Part shown: in pieces, positions 21,158 to 28,676 of the stretch
How positions within the stretch are numbered: the stretch's first letter is position 1
Layout of the letters: each line of letters opens with the position of its first letter
DNA from: Streptomyces echinoruber
GTDB lineage: Bacteria > Actinomycetota > Actinomycetes > Streptomycetales > Streptomycetaceae
Length of the DNA: 64,000 bases
Reading direction: 5' to 3'
NCBI RefSeq assembly: GCF_014651135.1
Contig: NZ_BMWH01000003.1
Location: forward strand, 131,708-195,707
Translations under genes and position numbers: made by a program
The notes under the pieces: model-generated
Told to the model about the DNA's origin: nothing
Seen by the model: the letters and a program-made list of their open reading frames with translations, nothing else
The model's database searches: none

Positions 21158-21169
21158 TAGCGGTCGCTA
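21158..21169. promoter_or_regulatory. Operator-like palindrome between SDR and TetR genes
   Basis: TAGCGGTCGCTA is a 12 bp palindrome flanked by TTTTC and CAAAAA, in the 181 bp divergent gap. Size and AT flanks suit a TetR-family operator controlling both genes. Confidence 0.55.
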
Positions 21170-21230
21170 CAAAAATGACCGTACAACACTCCGCCGACAT
21201 TTCTCTAGTGCCCCCTATAGAATTCACCCC

Positions 21231-21869
21231 ATGGCGAGCAGCGAGGACACCCGGCCCACCCGGTCCGCCCGGCCGTCGCCGTCCCGGCGTGGCCGCCCCC
21301 GGTCCTTCGACCGCGCGACCGCTCTGGAGAAGGCGCTGCTGGCCTTCTGGGAGCACGGCTACGAGGCCACCTCCGTCGCGGACCTCACCCGCGCCATGGG
21401 CATAGGCGCCCCGAGCCTGTACGCGGCCTTCGGCGACAAGCAGGCGCTCTTCACGGAGGTCGTGCACGAGTACCGCGCGCGGTACGGCTCCTTCGGCGAC
21501 CGCGCCCTGGCCGAGGAGCCCACCGCCCGGGCCGCCGTCGAGCGGGTGCTGCGCGAGGCGGCCGCCGAGTACACCGCGCCGGACCGCCCGCACGGCTGCC
21601 TGGTCGTCCACGCGGCGACCAACTGCTCGACCCCCGAGGTGGAGGCGTTGCTGCGGGAACGGCGCAACGCGAACATCGCCGCGTTCGAGAGTCGTATACG
21701 GGCGGGCATCGCCGCGGGGGAGCTGCCCGCGGACACCGACGCCGGCGCGCTCGCCCGCTGCGTCGGCGCGGTGCTGCAGGGCATGTCGCAGCAGGCGCGC
21801 GACGGCGCGAGCCGCGCGGAACTGGAGGCGCTGGTCGACGTGGCCCTGGCCGGCTGGCCCCGCGGCTGA
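21231..21869 (+). CDS. TetR-family transcriptional regulator
   Basis: A 212-residue repressor. The N-terminal helix-turn-helix reads A-T-S-V-A-D-L-T-R-A-M-G-I-G-A-P-S-L-Y-A-A-F-G-D-K (about residues 45-70), followed by an all-helical ligand domain with a conserved Cys (P-H-G-C-L-V-V-H) as in the AcrR/YcdC-like subgroup. The first 25 residues are disordered and basic. Transcribed away from the SDR gene, with a palindrome in the shared promoter region; ligand unknown. Confidence 0.9.
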   Translation: MASSEDTRPTRSARPSPSRRGRPRSFDRATALEKALLAFWEHGYEATSVADLTRAMGIGAPSLYAAFGDKQALFTEVVHEYRARYGSFGDRALAEEPTARAAVERVLREAAAEYTAPDRPHGCLVVHAATNCSTPEVEALLRERRNANIAAFESRIRAGIAAGELPADTDAGALARCVGAVLQGMSQQARDGASRAELEALVDVALAGWPRG

Positions 21870-22003
21870 GCCGCCGCGCCGCCGGCCCGCGCCGGAAACC
21901 GGGGCGTCCCGGCAGTTGTGGGAACCCGCCCTCGTCGGCCAAGCTGTTCGGTGGCAGAACGACAAGGGCGCGGTGCGCGCACAACAAGTGAACGCATCAG
22001 GTT

Positions 22004-22031
22004 TCCGCCTTCCCCCGCACAGGAAGGCGGA
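22004..22031. terminator. Hairpin in the gap after the TetR gene
   Basis: TCCGCCTTCC and its exact complement GGAAGGCGGA form a 10 bp stem with an 8-base loop. It lies in the 394 bp gap between the TetR gene and the sensor kinase, which otherwise shows no coding sense. It is either the TetR-gene terminator or a leader structure. Confidence 0.5.
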
Positions 22032-22263
22032 CGGAGGAACCGGAGCTCTCTGCCCTGACTGCCCCGGCTCCTCCTCTTCGGCCGAGTGGGACCGCACACC
22101 CCCCGGTCGATGATGCTCCGGGCTGCGGTGCCGGGAGGGTTGAGGGTCCCTCTCAGGCGCCGCGGCCCGCGGGTGTTTCCGGGGCGGTTCACCGGGCGGC
22201 CGGCTCCCGTTCACCGGGTCGTCCGTTTCGGAGCGGCACAAACCGCCGGGTACGCTCGCAGAC

Positions 22264-23739
22264 GTGCCCTCCATGAACGAACTCGTCCGCCAGCACACCG
22301 CCCTCGACGACTCCGACCTCGAGTGGCTCCACCTGCTGGTCTCGGAGTGGCAGCTGCTCTCCGACCTCTCCTTCGCCGACCTGGTGCTGTGGGTGCCCAC
22401 GCGGGACGGCACCCGCTACGTCTCGATCGCCCAGATGCGGCCCAACACCGGCCCCACCTCCTACCAGGACGACATGGTCGGCCACCTGGTGCCGCGCGGC
22501 CGCCGGCCCATGCTGGACGCGGCGCTCGACGAGGGCCGGATCGTGCGCGAGGGCGACCCCGAGTGGCGGGAGGAGGTCCCGGTCCGCGTCGAGTCCATCC
22601 CCGTACGGCGCGAGGGCCGCGTGCTCGGCGTGATCGCCCGCAACACCAACCTGCTGACCGTGCGCACCCCGAGCCGCCTGGAGCTGACGTACCTGCAGAG
22701 CGCCTCCGACCTGGCGCAGATGATCGCGGCCGGCGCGTTCCCGTTCGCCGAGCAGCAGGTCGACATGGACGCCTCGCCCCGCGTCGGCGACGGTCTGATC
22801 CGGCTGGACGCCGACGGCGTCGTCCAGTACGCCTCCCCGAACGCGCTCTCCGCCTACCACCGTCTCGGCCTCGCCGCCGACCTCGTCGGCCACCACCTGG
22901 GCAAGACCACCGCCGAACTCGCCCCGTCCCGGGCGCCGGTGGACGAGGGGCTGGAGAAGCTCGCCAGCGGCTGGGCGCCGCGCGAGTTCGAGATCGAGGC
23001 CAACGAGGGCGTGATCCAGTTCCGTACGATCCCGCTCAAACCCAAGGGTACGCGCATCGGTTCGCTGGTGCTGCTGCGGGACGTCACGGAACTGCGCCGC
23101 CGCGAGCGGGAGTTGATCACCAAGGACGCGACGATCCGGGAGATCCACCACCGCGTCAAGAACAACCTCCAGACGGTGGCCGCCCTGCTGCGCCTGCAGG
23201 CCCGGCGCATCGACTCCGTGCGCGGCCGCGAGGCCCTGGAGGAGGCCGTGCGGCGGGTGGGGTCCATCGCGATCGTGCACGAGACGCTGTCCCAGAACCT
23301 GGACGAGCGCGTGGAGTTCGACGAGATCGCCGACCGGGTGCTCGCCATGGTCGCCGAGATCTCGCCGGGCAAGGTCACCGGCCGGCGCACCGGGCGCTTC
23401 GGCATCCTCGACGCCGAGGTCGCCACCCCGCTGTCCATGGTCCTCACCGAGATCCTGCAGAACGCCCTCGAACACGCCTTCCGCGAGGGCGACACCGGGA
23501 CCGTCGAGGTCTCCGCCGTGCGCGGCGGCACCACCCGCGACGCCCGCCTCCTCGTCACCGTCCAGGACGACGGCGTCGGCCTCCCCGAGGGCTTCGACCC
23601 GCACCGCTCCGGCAACCTCGGCCTGCAGATCGTGCGCACGCTCGTCGAGGGCGAGCTGGGCGGCACCTTCGACATGGTCCCCGCCCCGGAGCGCGGCACC
23701 CGCGTGATCCTGGACATCCCCGTGCGGACACCCAAGTAG
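22264..23739 (+). CDS. PdtaS-like sensor histidine kinase (HisKA_2 family)
   Basis: A 491-residue cytoplasmic kinase without transmembrane helices. Residues about 1-150 form a GAF-type domain, about 165-285 a PAS domain (G-L-I-R-L-D-A-D-G-V-V-Q-Y-A-S-P-N), then the HisKA_2 phosphoacceptor box I-H-H-R-V-K-N-N-L-Q-T (about 296-306) and an HATPase_c domain with N-A-L-E-H-A-F and D-D-G-V-G-L. Mycobacterial PdtaS pairs with an ANTAR antiterminator; no response regulator lies nearby. Start taken as GTG 22264; an ATG lies nine bases on. Conserved next to wblE in Streptomyces. Confidence 0.92.
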   Translation: MPSMNELVRQHTALDDSDLEWLHLLVSEWQLLSDLSFADLVLWVPTRDGTRYVSIAQMRPNTGPTSYQDDMVGHLVPRGRRPMLDAALDEGRIVREGDPEWREEVPVRVESIPVRREGRVLGVIARNTNLLTVRTPSRLELTYLQSASDLAQMIAAGAFPFAEQQVDMDASPRVGDGLIRLDADGVVQYASPNALSAYHRLGLAADLVGHHLGKTTAELAPSRAPVDEGLEKLASGWAPREFEIEANEGVIQFRTIPLKPKGTRIGSLVLLRDVTELRRRERELITKDATIREIHHRVKNNLQTVAALLRLQARRIDSVRGREALEEAVRRVGSIAIVHETLSQNLDERVEFDEIADRVLAMVAEISPGKVTGRRTGRFGILDAEVATPLSMVLTEILQNALEHAFREGDTGTVEVSAVRGGTTRDARLLVTVQDDGVGLPEGFDPHRSGNLGLQIVRTLVEGELGGTFDMVPAPERGTRVILDIPVRTPK

Positions 23740-23854
23740 CCACAGCAGCCCGAGCAGTCCCTGCAGCCCCAGTGGGCCGTCCTTTCAAGTGGGCGGTACG
23801 GCAAGGGAGTCCGGCATCGGCCGGCGTACGGCGGTCGGCGCCGGGGCAGCAAAA

Positions 23855-23880
23855 AGCCCCGGACCGGCGGGTCCGAGGCT
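23855..23880 (-). terminator. Rho-independent terminator of wblE
   Basis: AGCCCCGGACC and GGTCCGAGGCT form an 11 bp stem with one mismatch. On the minus strand it is followed directly by TTTTTGC, a proper U-tract. It is placed 131 bp after the wblE stop and also faces the kinase gene end. Confidence 0.8.
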
Positions 23881-24010
23881 AGTGCTCGCTGCTGTGGGCG
23901 TACCCCCTGCTCCAAGAGCCCGGAGTACTGTGCGCTGCTGCTCGGGGGCGGGAGATGCGTACTTCAGGGGTACGCGCCGCCAAGCTCAGGCTGTTAGCGG
24001 GGCGGGTCGA

Positions 24011-24268
24011 TCAGGCGGAGGCCTGACGGGCCCGGTTGCGGGCGGCACGGCGCTTCATGGCGCGGCGCTCGTCCTCGCTGAGGCCACCCCAGACGCCGGA
24101 GTCCTGGCCGGACTCGAGCGCCCACTGCAGACACTGCTCGATCACCGGGCAGCGACGGCAGACGGCCTTGGCTTCCTCGATCTGCAGCAGCGCAGGACCG
24201 GTGTTGCCGATGGGGAAGAAGAGCTCGGGGTCTTCCTCGCGGCAAACGGCGCGGTGACGCCAGTCCAT
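24011..24268 (-). CDS. wblE: WblE, WhiB-like iron-sulfur regulatory protein
   Basis: An 85-residue protein with the four Fe-S ligand cysteines at 9, 37, 40 and 46 (C-x27-C-x2-C-x5-C) and the G-V-W-G-G turn followed by a basic tail (R-A-M-K-R-R-A-A-R-N-R). WhiB-like proteins bind a 4Fe-4S cluster and region 4 of the main sigma factor. This is the WhiB1/WblE type, thought to be essential or important for growth. Identified by sequence and by its place between the PdtaS-like kinase and the lipid-kinase gene. Confidence 0.95.
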   Translation of the reverse strand: MDWRHRAVCREEDPELFFPIGNTGPALLQIEEAKAVCRRCPVIEQCLQWALESGQDSGVWGGLSEDERRAMKRRAARNRARQASA

Positions 24269-24589
24269 GGCTGCTACCTCTCCTCGGGTATGACGTGCAG
24301 GTTGCTTGTGAATGTGAACGCTTTCACGAATCCCTCAACAAGTGAAGGGCCGACCACCAGGTTCCCTGGTGTGGTCCTGAAGGTTGATGAGGGGTTCTGG
24401 TGATCGCTGGGAGGCCGCTATGGCGGTCCGTCCCGATCGCCACGTAGAGACTCGCAAACCTCAGCGGCGGATACAACCCCTTCCGGAAAGTTTTTTTTGA
24501 TTCCTCGGTGTCGACTAGGTCACAGCCGTACTTCCATGGGGTGGATCCTGGCCTAAACGTTCGACTGAAAGGACTTTGGGCCCTTCTGC
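24269..24589. other. wblE promoter region
   Basis: 321 bp without a gene between wblE and the preceding lipid-kinase gene, both on the minus strand. It is less GC-rich than its surroundings. It holds a GTGAACGCTTTCAC imperfect palindrome (24314-24327) about 50 bp upstream of wblE and an eight-T run inside GGAAAGT...GATTCC near 24481-24503. A wblE promoter is expected here, but I cannot pin the -35/-10 boxes. Confidence 0.5.
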
Positions 24590-25558
24590 TCACACAATCA
24601 CACGCAGTGCACGCCGTACGCCTGTGAACGTCACGCTGGTACGGAGCCCCAGGTGGTCACCGTCCATCTGGAGAGGCAGCGGCACCTTCGAATGCAAGGT
24701 GAACTCACTCAGATCGTGCAGCGAGGTCGCGTGCCTGCCGTGCGGCCCGCGCTCGGGGGAGGAGGCGAGCAGCTGGGTGCCGTACCGGAGGACCGCGGCC
24801 GTGGACAGGCGGCTGAGCGCGAACACGTCCAGACCGGTGTCGAACGAGGCCTTCGGGGAGGCGTACACCGGGCGATTGCCCAGGTAGGTCCAGGGAGCGG
24901 TGTTGCAGACTATGGACAGCACCAGCCCCGTCACCGGCTCCTCGCCGGCCCGCTCCAGGGTGATCGTGCCGTGCCGGCGGTGCGGCTCGCCCAGCAGTTG
25001 GCGCACCACCTGGCGCACGTAGAGGGCGTGCGTCGACTTCTTGCCGCGCTCCCGGTGCTGCTCCACGCGCCCCACGACGCCCGCGTCGAAGCCGAGGCCG
25101 GCGTTGAAGGTGAACCAGCGGGCCGGCACCGCCTCGTCCTCCGTGCCCGGCGTGCCGGAGGCCAGCCCCAGGCCGACCGTGCGCTCACTGCCGTCGCGCA
25201 GCGCGTTCAACAGGGCGCCGGTCGCCTCGACGGCGTCGTTGGGCAGGCCCAGGGCGCGGGCGAAGACGTTGGTCGAACCGCCGGGGACCACCGCGAGGCG
25301 GGGCAGGCGGTCCGGGTTCGGGCCGGCGTGCAGCAGGCCGTTGACCACCTCGTTGACGGTGCCGTCGCCGCCGAGGGCCACGACCAGGTCGACGTCCGCG
25401 CTGTCGGCCGCCTGCCGGGCCAGGTCGCGTGCGTGGCCGCGGTACTCGGTGGTGACCGCCTCCAGCTTCATCTCGCTCGCCAGCGCGTGGATGAGGACGT
25501 CGCGCGTACGTGCGCTTGTGGTGGTTGCCGCCGGGTTGACCACGAGAAGTGCACGCAT
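24590..25558 (-). CDS. Diacylglycerol/sphingosine kinase-family lipid kinase
   Basis: A 322-residue protein of the DAGK catalytic family. The nucleotide-binding motif A-L-G-G-D-G-T-V-N-E-V is at about residues 80-90, followed by P-G-G-S-T-N-V-F-A-R. The N-terminal M-R-A-L-L-V-V-N-P-A-A is the usual opening strand. Members phosphorylate lipid hydroxyls with ATP and have roles in envelope lipid turnover; the substrate here is not predictable. Conserved next to wblE and sigH in Streptomyces. Confidence 0.88.
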   Translation of the reverse strand: MRALLVVNPAATTTSARTRDVLIHALASEMKLEAVTTEYRGHARDLARQAADSADVDLVVALGGDGTVNEVVNGLLHAGPNPDRLPRLAVVPGGSTNVFARALGLPNDAVEATGALLNALRDGSERTVGLGLASGTPGTEDEAVPARWFTFNAGLGFDAGVVGRVEQHRERGKKSTHALYVRQVVRQLLGEPHRRHGTITLERAGEEPVTGLVLSIVCNTAPWTYLGNRPVYASPKASFDTGLDVFALSRLSTAAVLRYGTQLLASSPERGPHGRHATSLHDLSEFTLHSKVPLPLQMDGDHLGLRTSVTFTGVRRALRVIV

Positions 25559-25733
25559 GACGTGCAGCGTACCTACTGGGCGGTACTCGGGGCAGAGGAG
25601 GTAGGGAACCGGTAAGAGAAACCGACAAGAGGAAGAGGTGTGGCCGCGCGCCGCGGTGCTCGCACGCGCCGAAAAGCCGGGTGCGGGGCGCCCGTGTCGA
25701 GGCCGTCCCCGGTGCGCGGGCTACCCTGCAGGG

Positions 25734-26180
25734 GTGAGCAGTGAGCAGACCCCCACCCCGGACGCCGGACCCCGCCCGCGACGGCTGACCTGGGCAGCCG
25801 CGCTGGCCGCCCTGGAGGGCGCCGTGCTCGTGGCCGGCGGGGTGTGGATGCTCGTGCTGGGCTTCACCGGGAACCCCGACGACCGGCAGCAGGCCGTCAC
25901 CGGCGGCGTGACCGTGATCGTACTGGCGCTGCTGCCGCTGCTGGCGGCGCGCGGACTGCTGATGCGGCGCAGCTGGAGCCGGGGCCCCGCGGTGATCACA
26001 CAACTGCTGGCGCTGCCGATCGCCTACAACCTGCTGCGCGCCGACGGGGTGGCGATCCCGGCGGGCATCGTGCTCGCGGTCGTCGCCGTGACGGCCCTAG
26101 TGCTGCTGGTCAACCCGGCCACGACCCAGGCCCTCGGCATTCGCGGCCCGGGCCGCCCGCAGGAGCCCGGACGGAAGTGA
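25734..26180 (+). CDS. Small integral membrane protein
   Basis: A 148-residue protein with four predicted transmembrane segments (A-L-A-A-L-E-G-A-V-L-V-A-G-G-V-W; V-T-V-I-V-L-A-L-L-P-L-L-A-A; A-V-I-T-Q-L-L-A-L-P-I; I-V-L-A-V-V-A-V-T-A-L-V-L-L) between hydrophilic ends. I do not recognise a characterised family; similar proteins are conserved in Streptomyces beside sigH. GTG 25734 follows GCAGGG. It converges on sigH and is divergent from the lipid-kinase gene. Confidence 0.75.
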   Translation: MSSEQTPTPDAGPRPRRLTWAAALAALEGAVLVAGGVWMLVLGFTGNPDDRQQAVTGGVTVIVLALLPLLAARGLLMRRSWSRGPAVITQLLALPIAYNLLRADGVAIPAGIVLAVVAVTALVLLVNPATTQALGIRGPGRPQEPGRK

Positions 26181-26318
26181 CGGCGGGCCTTTCCTCCTGC
26201 GGTCCGGGCCCCGGTTCTGCAGGCGGGAGTGCCCGTCGGTTCGCGTCGGACACGGCGCCCGGCCCGGGCCGGGGGACCGGCACGGGACGCCCGGCGGCGG
26301 GCCGCCGCCGAACGCGGC

Positions 26319-26360
26319 GCCCGGCACGAAACGTCCGGTGCCCGGCACGAAACGTCCGGT
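26319..26360. repeat. Tandem 21 bp duplication between convergent genes
   Basis: Two identical adjacent 21 bp units centred on GGCACGAAACGTCCGG (26319-26339, 26340-26360). They sit in the 254 bp gap after sigH, where no gene is seen. Short GGCGGGCC-type inverted repeats nearby could serve as terminator. Confidence 0.7.
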
Positions 26361-26434
26361 GCCCGGGCCGCCGCCGGACGAGACACCCGGCGGCGGACCG
26401 GGCACCGGCCCCGGCCGCTTCGACTGCGGCCCCG

Positions 26435-27649
26435 CTACTCCTCCACCAGCAGCTTCTCCCGCAACTGCGCCAGCGTGCGCGCCAGCAGCCGGGAGACGTG
26501 CATCTGGGAGATGCCGACCTCCTGCGCGATCTGCGACTGGGTCATGTTGCCGAAGAACCGCAGCAGCAGGATCTTCTTCTCGCGCGGCGGCAGGTCCTCC
26601 AGCAGCGGCTTGAGGGACTCCCGGTACTCGACGCCCTCCAGCGCCTCGTCCTCGGCGCCGAGAGTGTCGGCGACGGCCGGGGTCTCGTCGTCGGTGTCGG
26701 GCACGTCCAGGGAGAGCGTCGAGTAGGCGTTGGCGGACTCCAGGCCCTCCAGGACCTCCTCCTCCGAGATCGCCAGCTTCTCGGCGAGCTCGTGCACGGT
26801 GGGGGAGCGGCCGTGCTGCTGGGACAGCTCGGCCGTCGCCGTGGTCAGTGCGATCCGCAGCTCCTGCAGCCGGCGCGGCACGCGCACCGCCCAGCCCTTG
26901 TCGCGGAAGTGGCGCTTGATCTCGCCGACGATCGTCGGGGTCGCGTACGTGGAGAACTCCACGCCGCGGTCCGGGTCGAAGCGGTCGACCGACTTGATCA
27001 GACCGATGGTGGCGACCTGGGTGAGGTCGTCCAGCGGCTCGCCGCGGTTGCGGAAGCGGCGTGCGAGGTGCTCGACGAGGGGCAGGTGCATACGGACCAG
27101 CCGGTTGCGCAGCTCCGCGTACTCCGGGCTGCCCGGATCCCGCTTGCGCAGTTCGGCGAACAACGCACGTGCGCCGTTGCGGTCCCGCAGTTCGTGCGGC
27201 GCACCCTGCGGCGCGCTCTGCGCCCCCGGTGCGCCCTCTTCGGCGTGTCGCTCGTGCTCGCTCATCGTCCCGCCCGTTGCCCTTCCCCTGGCCCTCGCCT
27301 CCTCCCCCACTCGCGACGGCTTCCGAGTGGGGCGGCCCCCGCCTGCCGGCGTGCCCGCGCCCTGCCCCGCGGGGGGCGCGGCCGGTGCGGTGCCCGCCTG
27401 GCCGGGGCCGTCGTCCAGGAGGCCGGCTGCCGGGGAGCCGTCGTCCTCCGGATGCGGCCTGGCCTGCTCGGGAATGCCGTCGATGCCGCCCGTGCCGCGC
27501 CACGACCCCGCGGGGTCGCCGCTGTTCGCCCGCGCGTCGGTCCGCGCCGGGGCGTTGCCGTCCCCGGCCGGCAGCCGCCGAGGCTCCCGCCGCTCCCGCG
27601 CCCGTGTGCCGCTGTCTTCGTCCCGCACCGGCCCGTCCCCTGTTCTCAT
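26435..27649 (-). CDS. sigH: SigH, stress-response sigma factor of the SigB group
   Basis: A 404-residue sigma factor whose C-terminal 260 residues hold region 2 (R-L-V-R-M-H-L-P-L-V-E-H; D-L-T-Q-V-A-T-I-G-L-I-K), region 3, and the region 4 HTH (Q-S-Q-I-A-Q-E-V-G-I-S-Q-M-H-V-S-R-L). The first about 128 residues are disordered. The ATG at 27649 overlaps the ushX stop (ATGA). A second strong start, ATG 27265, would give the 276-residue core form, matching reports of several SigH sizes in S. coelicolor. It directs osmotic/heat stress and septation genes and is held by UshX. Confidence 0.93.
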   Translation of the reverse strand: MRTGDGPVRDEDSGTRARERREPRRLPAGDGNAPARTDARANSGDPAGSWRGTGGIDGIPEQARPHPEDDGSPAAGLLDDGPGQAGTAPAAPPAGQGAGTPAGGGRPTRKPSRVGEEARARGRATGGTMSEHERHAEEGAPGAQSAPQGAPHELRDRNGARALFAELRKRDPGSPEYAELRNRLVRMHLPLVEHLARRFRNRGEPLDDLTQVATIGLIKSVDRFDPDRGVEFSTYATPTIVGEIKRHFRDKGWAVRVPRRLQELRIALTTATAELSQQHGRSPTVHELAEKLAISEEEVLEGLESANAYSTLSLDVPDTDDETPAVADTLGAEDEALEGVEYRESLKPLLEDLPPREKKILLLRFFGNMTQSQIAQEVGISQMHVSRLLARTLAQLREKLLVEE

Positions 27650-28059
27650 GCCGGGCCTGGGCCCGCGCCACGCTGTTTGTAGAGGCTGATCGACACGGTC
27701 TTGTCCTCGTCCACGGCGGAGGAGACCTTGCCCGCGAGGGCGGACAGCACGGTCCAGGCGAAGGTGTCCCGTGACGGTGCGTGACCGTCCGTGGTCGGGG
27801 CCGAGACCGTGACCTCGAGCGAATCGTCGACGAGCCGGAAGACGCAACTGAGGACGGAGCCCTCCACGGCCTGCTGGAGCAGGATCGCGCAGGCCTCGTC
27901 CACCGCGATGCGCAGGTCCTCGATCTCGTCGAGGGTGAAGTCCAAACGGGCCGCGAGCCCGGCCGTGGCCGTACGCAGCACCGACAGGTAGGCACCCGCA
28001 GCCGGCAGCCGGACTTCCACGAAGTCCTGGGTCGCGGGCTCGCCTGCGATCTGGGACAC
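27646..28059 (-). CDS. ushX: UshX (PrsH), RsbW-like anti-sigma factor for SigH
   Basis: A 137-residue HATPase_c anti-sigma kinase. The N-box D-E-A-C-A-I-L-L-Q-Q-A and the upstream D-E-I-E-D-L-R-I-A-V helix are clear. Such proteins sequester SigB-type factors and phosphorylate an anti-anti-sigma protein; no antagonist gene is adjacent. The start was set at GTG 28059, five bases after GGAGG; a TTG at 28071 is in frame but overlaps the ribosome site. Translationally coupled to sigH through ATGA. Confidence 0.9.
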   Translation of the reverse strand: MSQIAGEPATQDFVEVRLPAAGAYLSVLRTATAGLAARLDFTLDEIEDLRIAVDEACAILLQQAVEGSVLSCVFRLVDDSLEVTVSAPTTDGHAPSRDTFAWTVLSALAGKVSSAVDEDKTVSISLYKQRGAGPGPA

Positions 28060-28191
28060 CCTCACCTCCAAGGTGGTACAAGCTTTCTCGGGGCCGAGGG
28101 TCGCCCCCCGGGTCAGTACGACGCGATACTGGTCAGCGGTGACGCTATCGCGCCCTCAGCTTTTCTGTCTCAGGACCCCATCCCCGTACTG

Positions 28192-28204
28192 TCACTCACA
28201 GTAA
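28192..28204. promoter_or_regulatory. Candidate BldD box upstream of ushX-sigH
   Basis: TCACTCACAGTAA fits the BldD pattern TnACnCWGnGTnA with one mismatch (C for G at position 8). It is about 130 bp upstream of the ushX start. sigH is a reported BldD target in S. coelicolor, which makes the match plausible, but the site is imperfect. Confidence 0.4.
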
Positions 28205-28311
28205 ACCTCTGTATACGCACAGTGGCTAGGGGTCTGCGGGCCCAATTGGGAAGAGGACGCGCCGGATTGACGTACCCGGACGTCAGACGGTCGAACCGTA
28301 CGGCACCACCG

Positions 28312-28572
28312 TCACACGAGTACGTGATCGACGAAACACCAGCGCCAGTCCTCACCGGGCTCGAAGGTCCGCATCACCGGATGACCGGTCTCCTTGTGGT
28401 GCCGTGTCGCGTGCTGCCTCGGCGAGGAGTCGCAGCAGCCGACGTGGCCGCAGGTCAGGCACAGCCGCAGCTGCACCGGATCGGTGCCGTCGGCCAGACA
28501 CTCCAGGCAGGTCTCGCTCAGGGCTGCGGGCTCCGGGTGCGGCAGCGCGTCGGCGTGCGTGCACTGTTTCAT
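28312..28572 (-). CDS. UBP-type zinc finger protein
   Basis: An 86-residue protein consisting of a single UBP (ZnF-UBP) domain. It shows C-L-E-C, L-C-L-T-C-G-H-V-G-C-C-D, and paired His (H-A-T-R-H-H-K-E-T-G-H-P), the complete ligand set, ending W-C-F-V-D. In eukaryotes this domain binds the free C-terminus of ubiquitin; bacterial stand-alone versions have no established partner. It lies on the minus strand between the ushX promoter and a divergent antiporter. Confidence 0.9.
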   Translation of the reverse strand: MKQCTHADALPHPEPAALSETCLECLADGTDPVQLRLCLTCGHVGCCDSSPRQHATRHHKETGHPVMRTFEPGEDWRWCFVDHVLV

Positions 28573-28676
28573 GATGGCCAGGTTACGACGGGCGCAAGAC
28601 GGTCGGCGCGGGAAAAGCCGCGTGGACCGGCCGGCGGAGAACGCCGGCGGCGCCGCGGAGAGGGCGGGCGAGTGCC

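Noticed and set aside
28073..28311. A separate small gene between ushX and the UBP zinc finger gene
   Set aside because: No frame has a ribosome site or natural composition. The stretch is better explained as the ushX-sigH promoter region.
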